The translations under genes were made by a program, and so were the position numbers. DNA of 10,757 nucleotides from an archaeon (lineage in GTDB: Archaea; Nanobdellota; Nanobdellia; Woesearchaeales; GW2011-AR9), in assembly GCA_020053615.1 (NCBI GenBank), contig JAGVMW010000102.1, positions 1 to 10,757 of the forward strand. Direction: 5' to 3'. Numbering within the stretch: position 1 is the stretch's first letter; the number at the start of each line of letters is the position of its first letter. The notes beneath the pieces were generated by a model. That model worked only from the letters and a program-made list of their open reading frames with translations. It was not told the DNA's origin and searched no databases. Positions 4,976 to 10,757 of the stretch are shown piece by piece.

Positions 4976-5599
4976 ATGCAGCACAATATCAAAGAAACCA
5001 ACGCCGAAGAACTATTTGAACTTTTAGATTCTCTATCTAAGTATATTGAAGAAAATATTAAAATGTACGCTTTAGGCGGGACTGCTCTCACCATCTTGGA
5101 GATTAAGCTCTCTACACGAGATATTGATATCAATATCCATTCATATAAAGAGTATCTTTACATCTGTAAACTCTTTGAACAGATGGGTTTTAAAAAAACA
5201 GGAACCATTCGCTGGCTTACCCAAGAGGGATTGGCATTCGATTTGTTCACGAGATCTAATTTCTTAGGTACACAACTTCTTCCTGATGGTTTAGAAAGGT
5301 CAAAATTCATTAAGTCTTTTGGTAAAATCGAATTATATACTCTCTGTTTGGAAGATATCATTATAAGCAAGTTAGCCCGCGGAGATATGCGAGATTTCAA
5401 CGATATAAAGAAAATCTTAGAAAGCAATAAAATTAATCTTAATTATTTAGTCAGCCGATACAAAGAGACTATGGAAAATTCTTGCGTGGCTTTTTTCAAG
5501 CAGAAACTGCTGGACCTCATCGAAATTAAGTTTGGTCAATGGGGCTTTAAATTAGATGCCAAATTAATCTTGGAGGTGAAAAAATGGGAAGAATATTAG
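4976..5599 (+). CDS. AbiEii/DUF6036-like nucleotidyltransferase, probable toxin-like component
   Basis: 207 aa from the leaderless ATG; the open frame extends 28 codons further upstream, but those precede the TATA-predicted start. It shows the polymerase-beta nucleotidyltransferase signature: GGTAL (G34, G35), then TRDIDI with D49 and D51, and a third acidic residue in FDLF (D89). Downstream LEDIIISKLARG and RDFNDI (R139, D140) match the helical part of AbiEii and DUF6036-type proteins. All key residues are present, so it should be catalytically competent. Known relatives transfer nucleotides to tRNA or protein and often act as toxins; the substrate here is unknown. The next gene overlaps its 3' end by 16 bp with its own strong SD, implying coupled expression. 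The pair sits between duplicated polymerase 3' ends, a sign of acquisition. Confidence 0.75.
   Translation: MQHNIKETNAEELFELLDSLSKYIEENIKMYALGGTALTILEIKLSTRDIDINIHSYKEYLYICKLFEQMGFKKTGTIRWLTQEGLAFDLFTRSNFLGTQLLPDGLERSKFIKSFGKIELYTLCLEDIIISKLARGDMRDFNDIKKILESNKINLNYLVSRYKETMENSCVAFFKQKLLDLIEIKFGQWGFKLDAKLILEVKKWEEY
5572..5578 (+). promoter_or_regulatory. Strong Shine-Dalgarno site inside the nucleotidyltransferase gene
   Basis: GGAGGTG with 5 nt to the ATG at 5584, fixing the start of the second gene although it overlaps the first. It would let the partner be made in excess, as expected for an antitoxin. It is fully complementary to the CACCUC motifs of the 68-nt RNA candidate. Confidence 0.8.
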
Positions 5600-6405
5600 A
5601 ACAAGAACTAGCAGAAGCTGGGTACCGAATGTTAGGTACAACTGAGAACAAAGAAGAACTAATTTTAAATATTTTGAAAAATAAAGATACCCGTTATTTA
5701 AAAGCCATTTCATTTTTAATTTATAAATATAATCTTAACCTAGAAAGGATTCATCAAAAAACAATGCATAAACAGATTTTTGGACAAATAATTGAGTTTG
5801 CCAGAAAAATATTCCGAGAAAATAATATCACCAAATCTTTACCCAATATTACGGGAAAAGCTAATTTAAGTTACGAAGAATTTAAACAAGAATTTGAATT
5901 ACAGAGGTTTAATTCAGAAAGACCAGAAACAATGATGGAAAAGCAGAAAGCATATGCGGAGAGAGATTTACAGATGTGGCTTTCTCGTATTTTTTCTAAA
6001 AAAGAAAGACAAATTATGGAGAGAATACTCGCAGAAAAATCGGTTAGTAAAACGGATTATGAGTATTTTTCCAGGAAAACAAAGAAAAAATTAAAGGGCA
6101 TCATCAATCTACAAGATTTTGCTAGAACACTCTCTTCTAAATCACCTAAATCTGATGAAGATTTGTTTAGACTGAAGAAACTGCTGGAAGAATGGCTTGA
6201 AAAAACTGAAAAAATCAAAGAAGTGAGGATCCAAAGGTTTTCGATTTGGGAGCATGATAAAATATTCATCTACTTTGAACAGAAGAAAGAACCATATCTT
6301 CCCGAGCAGGGATTTAATACTACTAAAAGATTAAAAGACATAAAGAATAAAGAGATATTGAGCTTATTAGAAAAGTATAAAGATAAAGAGCAGGATTTTA
6401 AATAA
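5584..6405 (+). CDS. Uncharacterised partner of the nucleotidyltransferase, possible HTH antitoxin
   Basis: 273 aa, Lys/Glu-rich, no signal peptide or membrane segment. I do not recognise the family as a whole. Residues about 136-172 (FSKKERQIMERILAEKSV, then YFSRKTKKKLKGI) resemble a helix-turn-helix segment seen in archaeal DNA-binding proteins and nucleotidyltransferase partners. The N-terminal 90 residues look helical and could be an interaction domain. Overlap with the nucleotidyltransferase gene, a strong SD and location on the same leaderless operon indicate a two-component module. By position it would be the antitoxin, and the HTH-like part could read the palindromes at 4903-4938; both are inferences. 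Its stop codon abuts the second copy of the polymerase 3' end, so the gene ends exactly at the cassette border. Confidence 0.6.
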   Translation: MGRILEQELAEAGYRMLGTTENKEELILNILKNKDTRYLKAISFLIYKYNLNLERIHQKTMHKQIFGQIIEFARKIFRENNITKSLPNITGKANLSYEEFKQEFELQRFNSERPETMMEKQKAYAERDLQMWLSRIFSKKERQIMERILAEKSVSKTDYEYFSRKTKKKLKGIINLQDFARTLSSKSPKSDEDLFRLKKLLEEWLEKTEKIKEVRIQRFSIWEHDKIFIYFEQKKEPYLPEQGFNTTKRLKDIKNKEILSLLEKYKDKEQDFK

Positions 6406-6552
6406 ATTTAGAGAAGTATCGAGAGAAGCTGAATGAACAGTTCAGAGATTTTTATGCGGTATTGAAGCCGAAGCAGGGGGTGTTGTTTGGAAGCGGGAGA
6501 TAGGGTGTATTCGTCAGTCGTAGAGGAAAGAATTATCTGTTAATGATTTGTC
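6406..6552 (+). repeat. Direct repeat copy 2, right border of the inserted cassette
   Basis: Counterpart of 4726-4900. Similarity begins at the base after the TAA of the preceding gene, runs ungapped for about 85 bp, and continues through GTCAGTCGT (6513-6521) and TCTGTTA (6536-6542) to the last codons of the convergent wHTH gene. The repeat pair brackets about 1.5 kb carrying the two-gene module. No integrase, transposase or terminal inverted repeats were found in between. Confidence 0.8.
6408..6503 (+). pseudogene. 3'-terminal remnant of a polymerase-like gene
   Basis: In the polymerase frame this reads 31 codons starting LEKYREKLNEQFRDFYAVL and ends in TAG, two codons later than the intact gene. 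About half of the ten differences to copy 1 are silent (for example CGG/CGA, GAG/GAA, GTG/GTA), and several others are conservative. That pattern suggests that both copies evolved for a time as real coding sequence, i.e. that one came from a related allele rather than decaying in place. It has no start and is not expected to be translated. Confidence 0.8.
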
Positions 6553-6752
6553 AATTGAACCATTTTAGACCTCAATTTATCTTTCTTTTCTCTAATTACA
6601 ACGAGATTAATCTTTTCCAAAAATTCCAAAGCATTTAACAAAGTATAGTGATGAGCGGTTTTAGTTTGTTTCTTTAGCTGTCCTAACGTCATCTCTTGGT
6701 TCTCCTCTAAAAGCCGAAGTATGTTTAACTTCAATTTGTCTGATTCCAGCAT
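6540..6752 (-). CDS. Small winged helix-turn-helix regulator
   Basis: 70 aa. The predicted layout is helix (residues 2-16), TLGQLKKQT (22-30), recognition-like helix HHYTLLNALEFLEKINLV, then a basic wing (VIREKKDKLRSKMVQL). This is the minimal single-domain wHTH of archaeal MarR/ArsR-like regulators. No effector domain or metal-binding cysteines are seen. A TATA-like TTTATGAA (6783-6776) lies 26 nt upstream of the ATG, suggesting a leaderless mRNA, and this element sits inside an inverted repeat, suggesting autoregulation. It is divergent from the lipoprotein operon and convergent with the nucleotidyltransferase cassette. Likely targets are its own promoter and the operon to the right. Before cassette insertion it was probably the direct convergent neighbour of the polymerase-like gene. 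Confidence 0.7.
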   Translation of the reverse strand: MLESDKLKLNILRLLEENQEMTLGQLKKQTKTAHHYTLLNALEFLEKINLVVIREKKDKLRSKMVQLTNH

Positions 6753-6766
6753 ACTTCATAAGTTAG

Positions 6767-6811
6767 AAGTAGTTATTCATAAACAACTATTTAAGATAAA
6801 TTAAGTAGTTA
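6767..6811. promoter_or_regulatory. Divergent control region with palindrome and direct repeats
   Basis: An inverted repeat TAGTT-10nt-AACTA (6770-6789) is centred on the TATA-like element of the wHTH gene. A 9-bp direct repeat AAGTAGTTA (6767-6775 and 6803-6811) flanks it, the second copy abutting the BRE of the operon promoter. The arrangement suits one regulator controlling both directions; the wHTH protein is the obvious candidate. Confidence 0.45.
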
Positions 6812-6866
6812 GAAAAGCTTAAATATACTGCCACAAATTACCGTGTTATCTTTAATTTAAAGGGGG
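6811..6866 (+). promoter_or_regulatory. Promoter and SD of the lipoprotein operon
   Basis: BRE-like AGAAAAG followed by CTTAAATATA (6818-6827) predicts a start near 6849. AGGGGG (6861-6866) lies 9 nt before the ATG at 6876. Unlike the leaderless genes in this window, this one has a short leader with an SD-like tract. Confidence 0.6.
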
Positions 6867-6875
6867 TTCAAAACT

Positions 6876-7925
6876 ATGAGACTAAATTCATTGGTACTGA
6901 TTGTAATTTTAGCACTTGCTTTACTAATTGTTGGGTGCAATGGTGCTTCTAATTCTTTGAACATAGGTGGTTCTAAATCTATCTGTGGTAATGGAGTAGA
7001 AGAGAAAGGCGAAACCTCCGAAAATTGTTGTACTGATGTAAAATGCTCTGATGGTTTTGAATGCAAAAACAAAATTGAGAACGGGAATACCGTTTATTTC
7101 TGTGAAAAATTGAATAAAGAAGAATCTTACGAGTTTAAGAAATTTAAATCTTATGAAGAAGAAATAAATATAGAATATGACAAACCGGAAGAGTCTTTAA
7201 TCAATTGGGGTTCTATGATTTCTAAAGTTCAATCAATGAAAGATTACTTAATACAGCTAAAGCAGAATGGTTATGATACCTCTGTTGATGATGAATTTCT
7301 AAAACACTTTGAAAGAAGAATTAATTTGAATAAATTGGTCTATGAAAAAACGAAAGATTTTGATAGTTTAAGCGAAAATGAGCAGAAATCTGTAATTGAT
7401 GAGCTTATTGTTTTATACCAACAAGAAAAAGATGCTCTTAGTTCTATCAATGGAAGTATGAAGATAGAAATAGACAAACAATATAATTATGATTTAAATG
7501 GGAAAATAGATTATGCTAATGAAAGAATTAATGAATTACAACAACAAAAAGAAAAATTAGAGAAAGGGCAAAGTGCTACAATTGATGTAACTAATTTTGA
7601 TAGTAATTGTTATTCATCAAATTTTGGATACCTGACTTCTGTTAATATCGGAATAAAGAACACTGGTGGTTTTGATGTTGAATCTCCTAAAGTAGATGTT
7701 TTCCTAATTGATGCCGGGAAACAAATTGATAAGAAAACCGATAGCTACTTTGGATACGATACTTTGAAATCAGGAGAGGAACGGTTTGAGCAAATATCTT
7801 TTATGTTGGGATATGTTGGAGGAGAATCATCTCCATGTAAGACCTATGATTTAAAGATAAATTTCAGATCAGGTGCTAATCCTAAAGTTATTGCGACTAA
7901 AACGGTTAAAGTAGGGATTAAATGA
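6876..7925 (+). CDS. Cys-rich surface lipoprotein, coiled-coil centre, CARDB-like C-terminus
   Basis: 349 aa. A signal peptide (residues 1-20) ends in the lipobox LIVGC, with C21 as lipidated residue, so the protein should sit outside the membrane. A cysteine cluster follows (C37, C51, C52, C57, C63, C76) starting ICGNGVEEKGE, close to the 'CGNGVCEPGE' motif of many DPANN surface proteins. The middle (about 85-235) is charged and helical, probably coiled coil. The C-terminal 115 residues contain VNIGIKNTGGFDV, typical of CARDB-like Ig-fold domains that mediate extracellular binding. It is first in an operon; the next gene starts within its stop codon (ATGA overlap). Function beyond cell-surface binding or sensing is not evident. 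Confidence 0.75.
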   Translation: MRLNSLVLIVILALALLIVGCNGASNSLNIGGSKSICGNGVEEKGETSENCCTDVKCSDGFECKNKIENGNTVYFCEKLNKEESYEFKKFKSYEEEINIEYDKPEESLINWGSMISKVQSMKDYLIQLKQNGYDTSVDDEFLKHFERRINLNKLVYEKTKDFDSLSENEQKSVIDELIVLYQQEKDALSSINGSMKIEIDKQYNYDLNGKIDYANERINELQQQKEKLEKGQSATIDVTNFDSNCYSSNFGYLTSVNIGIKNTGGFDVESPKVDVFLIDAGKQIDKKTDSYFGYDTLKSGEERFEQISFMLGYVGGESSPCKTYDLKINFRSGANPKVIATKTVKVGIK

Positions 7926-8248
7926 GAATAAAAATGGAATGTCCCTATAAAAAAGAATCAGAAAATAAGCATAATAAAAAGAAAATAACTATTCTTAGTT
8001 ATATAGCAATAATAGATGGAGTAATTATTTTTGTATTAAGGTTTATTCCATTTTACGATTATGAAAGCAACACAATAAGCTTAGACCAAGCCGCTAGTTT
8101 TTGCAATTCTTATTTAGGGATATTAGTTGGAGATTGCAATTGGATTAAGTTGTTAGATTTTGCTTCATATATTATTCCATTAGCATTTGTTGGATATGGA
8201 ATCTATTTGGTTATTACTAAGAAAGATAAAAATAAAATAATTCAATAA
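7922..8248 (+). CDS. Small two-helix membrane protein, unknown function
   Basis: 108 aa, not recognised. A basic cytoplasmic-looking N-terminus (KKESENKHNKKK) precedes a first membrane segment at about 22-43. An outer loop with two Cys (C61, C72) follows, then a second segment at about 80-99 and a basic tail (TKKDKNK). Both ends would be cytoplasmic. The ATG overlaps the preceding stop (ATGA); the in-frame ATG at 7934 is a possible alternative start. Position between a lipoprotein and a membrane-anchored PH-like protein suggests a membrane partner of one of them. Confidence 0.65.
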   Translation: MRIKMECPYKKESENKHNKKKITILSYIAIIDGVIIFVLRFIPFYDYESNTISLDQAASFCNSYLGILVGDCNWIKLLDFASYIIPLAFVGYGIYLVITKKDKNKIIQ

Positions 8249-8273
8249 CCATGAACTCTCTAAACAAAGCGGG

Positions 8274-9266
8274 ATGGTGGCTTTTGGGATAGGTTTGTTT
8301 TTTCTGATAGTAAGAGTTACGGCATTAGGTTTTCTCCTCTGGATTGTTGGTTTGGGTTTCCTCATTGGACCATGGTTATCACAACGATTTAAGAAAGAAG
8401 AATTTTCTGATACGAAAACAGACTTACCCTCTTGGTTACAAATAGAATACCAAGATACAGTTAAGAAAGATAAATTTATTAAATGCCCAGTTTGTAAGAA
8501 AGGCAAAATTAACGAAGAGACTATTAAACGACCGACTCTGTCAAGGATTCTTGAACCAATTAATAAAAAAGTTGGAAGTATGAAAAAAAACAAAATTCAG
8601 AGCTTCCTAAGCGGAACTTTAGATAAATTAATCAATCAAAAATTTCATATTTGTGAGGGATGTGCTTCTAGATTTTTGAAAGTGGAAGATGACACATATC
8701 GTTTATTGCCCGATGGTTCTGAAAACCATTCTAATTTTAAGTACTTCAATGAAACGTTTCATATTTACGAATGGAACTGTATTGTTCTTTCTGGGAAGAC
8801 TTTCAGAGAAATTGTGCTTGAAAAATTAGAGAAAGGAGAAATTCCTGCACAACAAGATATCAATATTGGGGTGCCATTAAAAGCTGGAGAGAAAATCTTT
8901 GGTGGCGAGAAAAGTAACTTATATGAACCAAGAGCAGTTAGAGAATTTCATGGAGGCAGTCGCGGAGTAAGTATGCGAGTTGCCAAAGGGGTGAGCGTGA
9001 GAGTTGGAAATTTCAAAGGACAGTCAGAATCGCATGACGAACTGAGAATGATTGACAGTGGGGTACTGATAATCACTAACAAGCGCTTAATTTTTGTGGG
9101 TCCAAATAGAGGTTCAAATATTGATTTAAAGAAATTGCTTCACTTTAATGTAACTCAAGATGGAATTATGGTTAATGTTGAAACGAGACAAAAGTCACAA
9201 CTATTTAGCGTTTCTGACCCGGAAGTGTGGGGGGCGCTGATAAAAGGTGCAATTAAACAATGTTGA
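8274..9266 (+). CDS. Membrane-anchored zinc-ribbon and PH-like domain protein
   Basis: 330 aa. Residues 2-35 are strongly hydrophobic (one or two membrane helices). A split zinc ribbon is formed by C71/C74 (CPVC) and C127/C130 (CEGC). From about 200 a bacterial-type PH/GRAM-like domain follows, with GVSMRVAKGVSVRVG, ITNKRLIFVG (267-276) and the succeeding strands; this family is found in poorly characterised membrane or stress proteins of bacteria and archaea. The stated start has no SD. An ATG at 8251, 2 bp after the previous stop, opens with NKAGWWL and closes at 8292. One extra base in the T4/G3 tract at 8282-8287 would fuse it to this frame as a better-looking N-terminus. The last 7 bp overlap the nuclease gene. 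Confidence 0.7.
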   Translation: MVAFGIGLFFLIVRVTALGFLLWIVGLGFLIGPWLSQRFKKEEFSDTKTDLPSWLQIEYQDTVKKDKFIKCPVCKKGKINEETIKRPTLSRILEPINKKVGSMKKNKIQSFLSGTLDKLINQKFHICEGCASRFLKVEDDTYRLLPDGSENHSNFKYFNETFHIYEWNCIVLSGKTFREIVLEKLEKGEIPAQQDINIGVPLKAGEKIFGGEKSNLYEPRAVREFHGGSRGVSMRVAKGVSVRVGNFKGQSESHDELRMIDSGVLIITNKRLIFVGPNRGSNIDLKKLLHFNVTQDGIMVNVETRQKSQLFSVSDPEVWGALIKGAIKQC

Positions 9267-10333
9267 TCATCTCCAAAAACGGAAAGAACGCCAAAAAAGT
9301 TGAGACTTCCGTAATTGAGCAGGAAAATTATCTGCAACAGTACATTTATGATAATCCGGAAAGCATTCCGATTTATGACATCAAAGAAGATATCAAAATC
9401 TGTATCCTCGGAAGAGAAGTTACAACAAATAGTGGACCAATAGATGCTTTTGGAATAGATCAAAACGGCTCAATTTACATCATTGAAACCAAACTGTACA
9501 AAAATCCAGATAAAAGGTTGGTGGTTGCTCAAGTTTTAGATTATGGGGCTTCTCTATGGAAGAACAGCTCCGTTTCATTTGAGAGTTTAATAAGTTTATT
9601 TGATACAGACGCTATCAAAAAGTTTAATCTTCCACTTGTTCAAAGAATTAAAGAATTTTTCCAGTTGGGCAATTCAGAGGAAGTTCAGCAATTACTGGAT
9701 GATATGAAAAATAATCTCAATCATGGAAATTTTAAATTTATAGTTTTGATGGATAAACTTCATTCACGATTGAAAGACTTAATTCTGTTCATTAATGAAA
9801 ATAGCGAGTTTGATATTTATGCAGTAGAATTAGAATACTACAAATATGAAGAATATGAAATCCTAATACCTAAACTATTCGGTACTGAAGTTAAAAAAGA
9901 AGTAAATCTCAGAGGTATGGCTGGGGAGAGAAAGAAGTGGAACGAAAATGACTTTTTTACTGATATAAATTCTAAGTTAGACCAAAAATATGTTACTGCG
10001 ATAAAAACATTATTTGATTTCTCTAAGAAAGAAGCCAATTCCATTAGTTGGGGCACCGGTTCATCCAGAGGATCGTTTAATCCGAAATTTGATAAGATTA
10101 GTGTGCGCTCCCCCTATTCTGTTTATACTGACGGAACGTTAGCATTAAACTTTGGTTGGCTAAACGACAGCGAGAATACAAAGAAGATTAAATTGAGATA
10201 TGGAGAATTGCTTTCAAATGTTAATGATTTGTCAATTCCCAAAAATTTTGCGGAAATTTATGTTCAGATTCCCATTGAGAGATGGTCTTTTCATGTTGAT
10301 GAAATTATTGAGATACTAAAGCAACTTATTTGA
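9260..10333 (+). CDS. PD-(D/E)XK nuclease (NucS/DUF91-like fold)
   Basis: 357 aa. The N-terminal 110 residues carry the restriction-endonuclease-like core: GREVTTNSGPIDAFGID with D62, then YIIETKLYKNPD with E76 and K78 (D-X13-E-X-K), and Q91 in AQVLDYG. The motif is complete, so DNA or RNA cleavage is expected. This layout matches the DUF91/NucS-type catalytic domain, but here it is N-terminal, followed by a helical section (about 105-175) and an alpha/beta C-terminal part (about 225-357) containing W-G-x-G and DGTLALNFGWL, possibly for target recognition or partner binding. Its ATG overlaps the preceding stop by 7 bp, so it is translationally linked to the PH-like membrane protein. A nuclease tied to membrane proteins suggests a defence effector, but a repair role is possible. 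Confidence 0.75.
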   Translation: MLIISKNGKNAKKVETSVIEQENYLQQYIYDNPESIPIYDIKEDIKICILGREVTTNSGPIDAFGIDQNGSIYIIETKLYKNPDKRLVVAQVLDYGASLWKNSSVSFESLISLFDTDAIKKFNLPLVQRIKEFFQLGNSEEVQQLLDDMKNNLNHGNFKFIVLMDKLHSRLKDLILFINENSEFDIYAVELEYYKYEEYEILIPKLFGTEVKKEVNLRGMAGERKKWNENDFFTDINSKLDQKYVTAIKTLFDFSKKEANSISWGTGSSRGSFNPKFDKISVRSPYSVYTDGTLALNFGWLNDSENTKKIKLRYGELLSNVNDLSIPKNFAEIYVQIPIERWSFHVDEIIEILKQLI

Positions 10334-10372
10334 TATAAAAAAATACTAAACATCAAATAACCCATCCATATC

Positions 10373-10382
10373 TTTTTATAAT
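10373..10382 (+). promoter_or_regulatory. TATA box before the DUF1016-like fragment
   Basis: TTTTTATAAT with its centre about 26 nt before the ATG at 10403, predicting a leaderless start. The T5 run may also terminate the preceding operon. Confidence 0.45.
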
Positions 10383-10402
10383 CCTTCTATTTCTACCACT
10401 TT

Positions 10403-10525
10403 ATGCGCATCTTACACCAAGAGCTCCGTAAAAGAACGGTTGAACTTAATGTGGATAGCCCAAAACTCCAGCCACTGGTTGGAGAAATTAGCTGGGCGAA
10501 AAACTTGGAGATTCTAGGATTATGA
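10403..10525 (+). pseudogene. Fragment resembling DUF1016/YhcG-type nuclease N-terminal region
   Basis: A 40-codon frame ending SPKLQPLVGEISWAKNLEIL. The pattern LxxLVxxIxWxxNLxxL is characteristic of the DUF1016 N-terminal domain of YhcG-like PD-(D/E)XK proteins, which are normally about 350 aa. Neither the preceding helix part nor the C-terminal nuclease domain is present, so this is a remnant. Its leaderless promoter is still recognisable, so a short peptide could be made. Confidence 0.55.
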
Positions 10526-10554
10526 ATAAAAAATTAAATGGTAACTAAAGAAAA

Positions 10555-10665
10555 ATGAACTCCGAAAACGCATTAGTTGTGTTCCAAGGAACAAAAATCA
10601 GGCGTACTTGGTTTAATGATGAATGGTGGTTTTCAGTAGTTGACATCATTGGGGTATTGACCTGA
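10555..10665 (+). pseudogene. Truncated Bro-N antirepressor-like gene, first 36 residues only
   Basis: The reading is VVFQGTKIRRTWFNDEWWFSVVDIIGVLT followed by TGA (given here in part only: QGTKIRRTWFNDEWWF, then SVVDIIGVLT). The WFNDEWWFSVVDII block is the hallmark of Bro-N proteins of phage and plasmid antirepressor type, in which it is followed by DPRDYWYKMK-type sequence. Here the match stops at TGACC and unrelated sequence follows, so the gene is broken, probably by deletion or insertion. It lies 29 bp after the DUF1016 fragment, both typical of mobile-element debris. Confidence 0.7.
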
Positions 10666-10757
10666 CCCTTACCCACAAATCAATCCCTCTTTTTGAAGTC
10701 TAACTCCCTCTTTTAATCCTAAAAAAAATTTCCATCCTTCCCAGATGCTTTGCCATC
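10666..10757. other. End of window, no gene supported
   Basis: Pyrimidine-rich on the plus strand, with CCCTCTTTT repeated about 28 bp apart (10686 and 10712). On the minus strand a 28-codon frame is open from the window edge (beginning WQSIWEGWKFFL, stop near 10671) and could be the C-terminus of a gene to the right, but it is too short to judge. Confidence 0.3.

Noticed and set aside
4818..6405. Transposon or insertion sequence as vehicle of the cassette
   Set aside because: No transposase, terminal inverted repeats or short target duplication were seen; the flanking repeats are gene-end copies.
8180..8593. Minus-strand 137-codon frame across two operon genes
   Set aside because: It lies antisense to the membrane protein and PH-like genes, lacks an SD, and has no recognisable domain.

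Overview
The window reads as AT-rich archaeal DNA, most likely from a DPANN-type lineage (Woesearchaeota/Pacearchaeota-like; an inference from gene content, not a measured placement). Evidence for Archaea: a full-length archaeal DnaG, a family B polymerase-like protein, several TATA boxes placed 26-27 nt upstream of start codons (leaderless genes) or of structured RNAs, and a lipoprotein with the cysteine-rich 'CGNG' motif common in DPANN surface proteins.

Left part (1-2342): dnaG on the minus strand, bracketed by two different AT-rich tandem repeats. The 783-bp gap upstream of dnaG holds no protein gene. It contains two candidate non-coding RNA genes on the minus strand, each starting about 26 nt from an almost identical BRE/TATA promoter. 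One is a ~120-nt RNA with nested long-range helices and two hairpins. The other is a ~68-nt RNA with two anti-Shine-Dalgarno-like CACCUC motifs, a hairpin and a U-run. Another highly foldable segment lies at 1-100.

Middle part (2343-6752): an 824-aa family B DNA polymerase-like protein with intact 3'-5' exonuclease motifs but no recognisable polymerase catalytic motifs A or C, so probably an inactivated polymerase. Behind it lies a two-gene module: a nucleotidyltransferase plus a basic partner with a possible HTH, resembling a toxin-antitoxin pair. The module has two tandem palindromic operators and a leaderless promoter. It sits between two ~88%-identical copies of the polymerase 3' end and its downstream flank; the second copy, still readable in frame, is a remnant. 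This suggests insertion of a cassette that carried or duplicated the end of the polymerase gene. A small winged-helix regulator follows on the minus strand.

Right part (6753-10757): a four-gene operon divergent from the regulator: Cys-rich lipoprotein, small two-helix membrane protein, membrane-anchored zinc-ribbon/PH-like protein, and a PD-(D/E)XK nuclease. The genes are adjacent or overlap by a few bases. The membrane-plus-nuclease composition and the accessory neighbourhood make it a candidate undescribed defence or surface-response locus, but nothing in the sequence proves the function. The end of the window is a graveyard with an N-terminal-like fragment of a DUF1016/YhcG-type nuclease and the first 36 residues of a Bro-N antirepressor-like protein.
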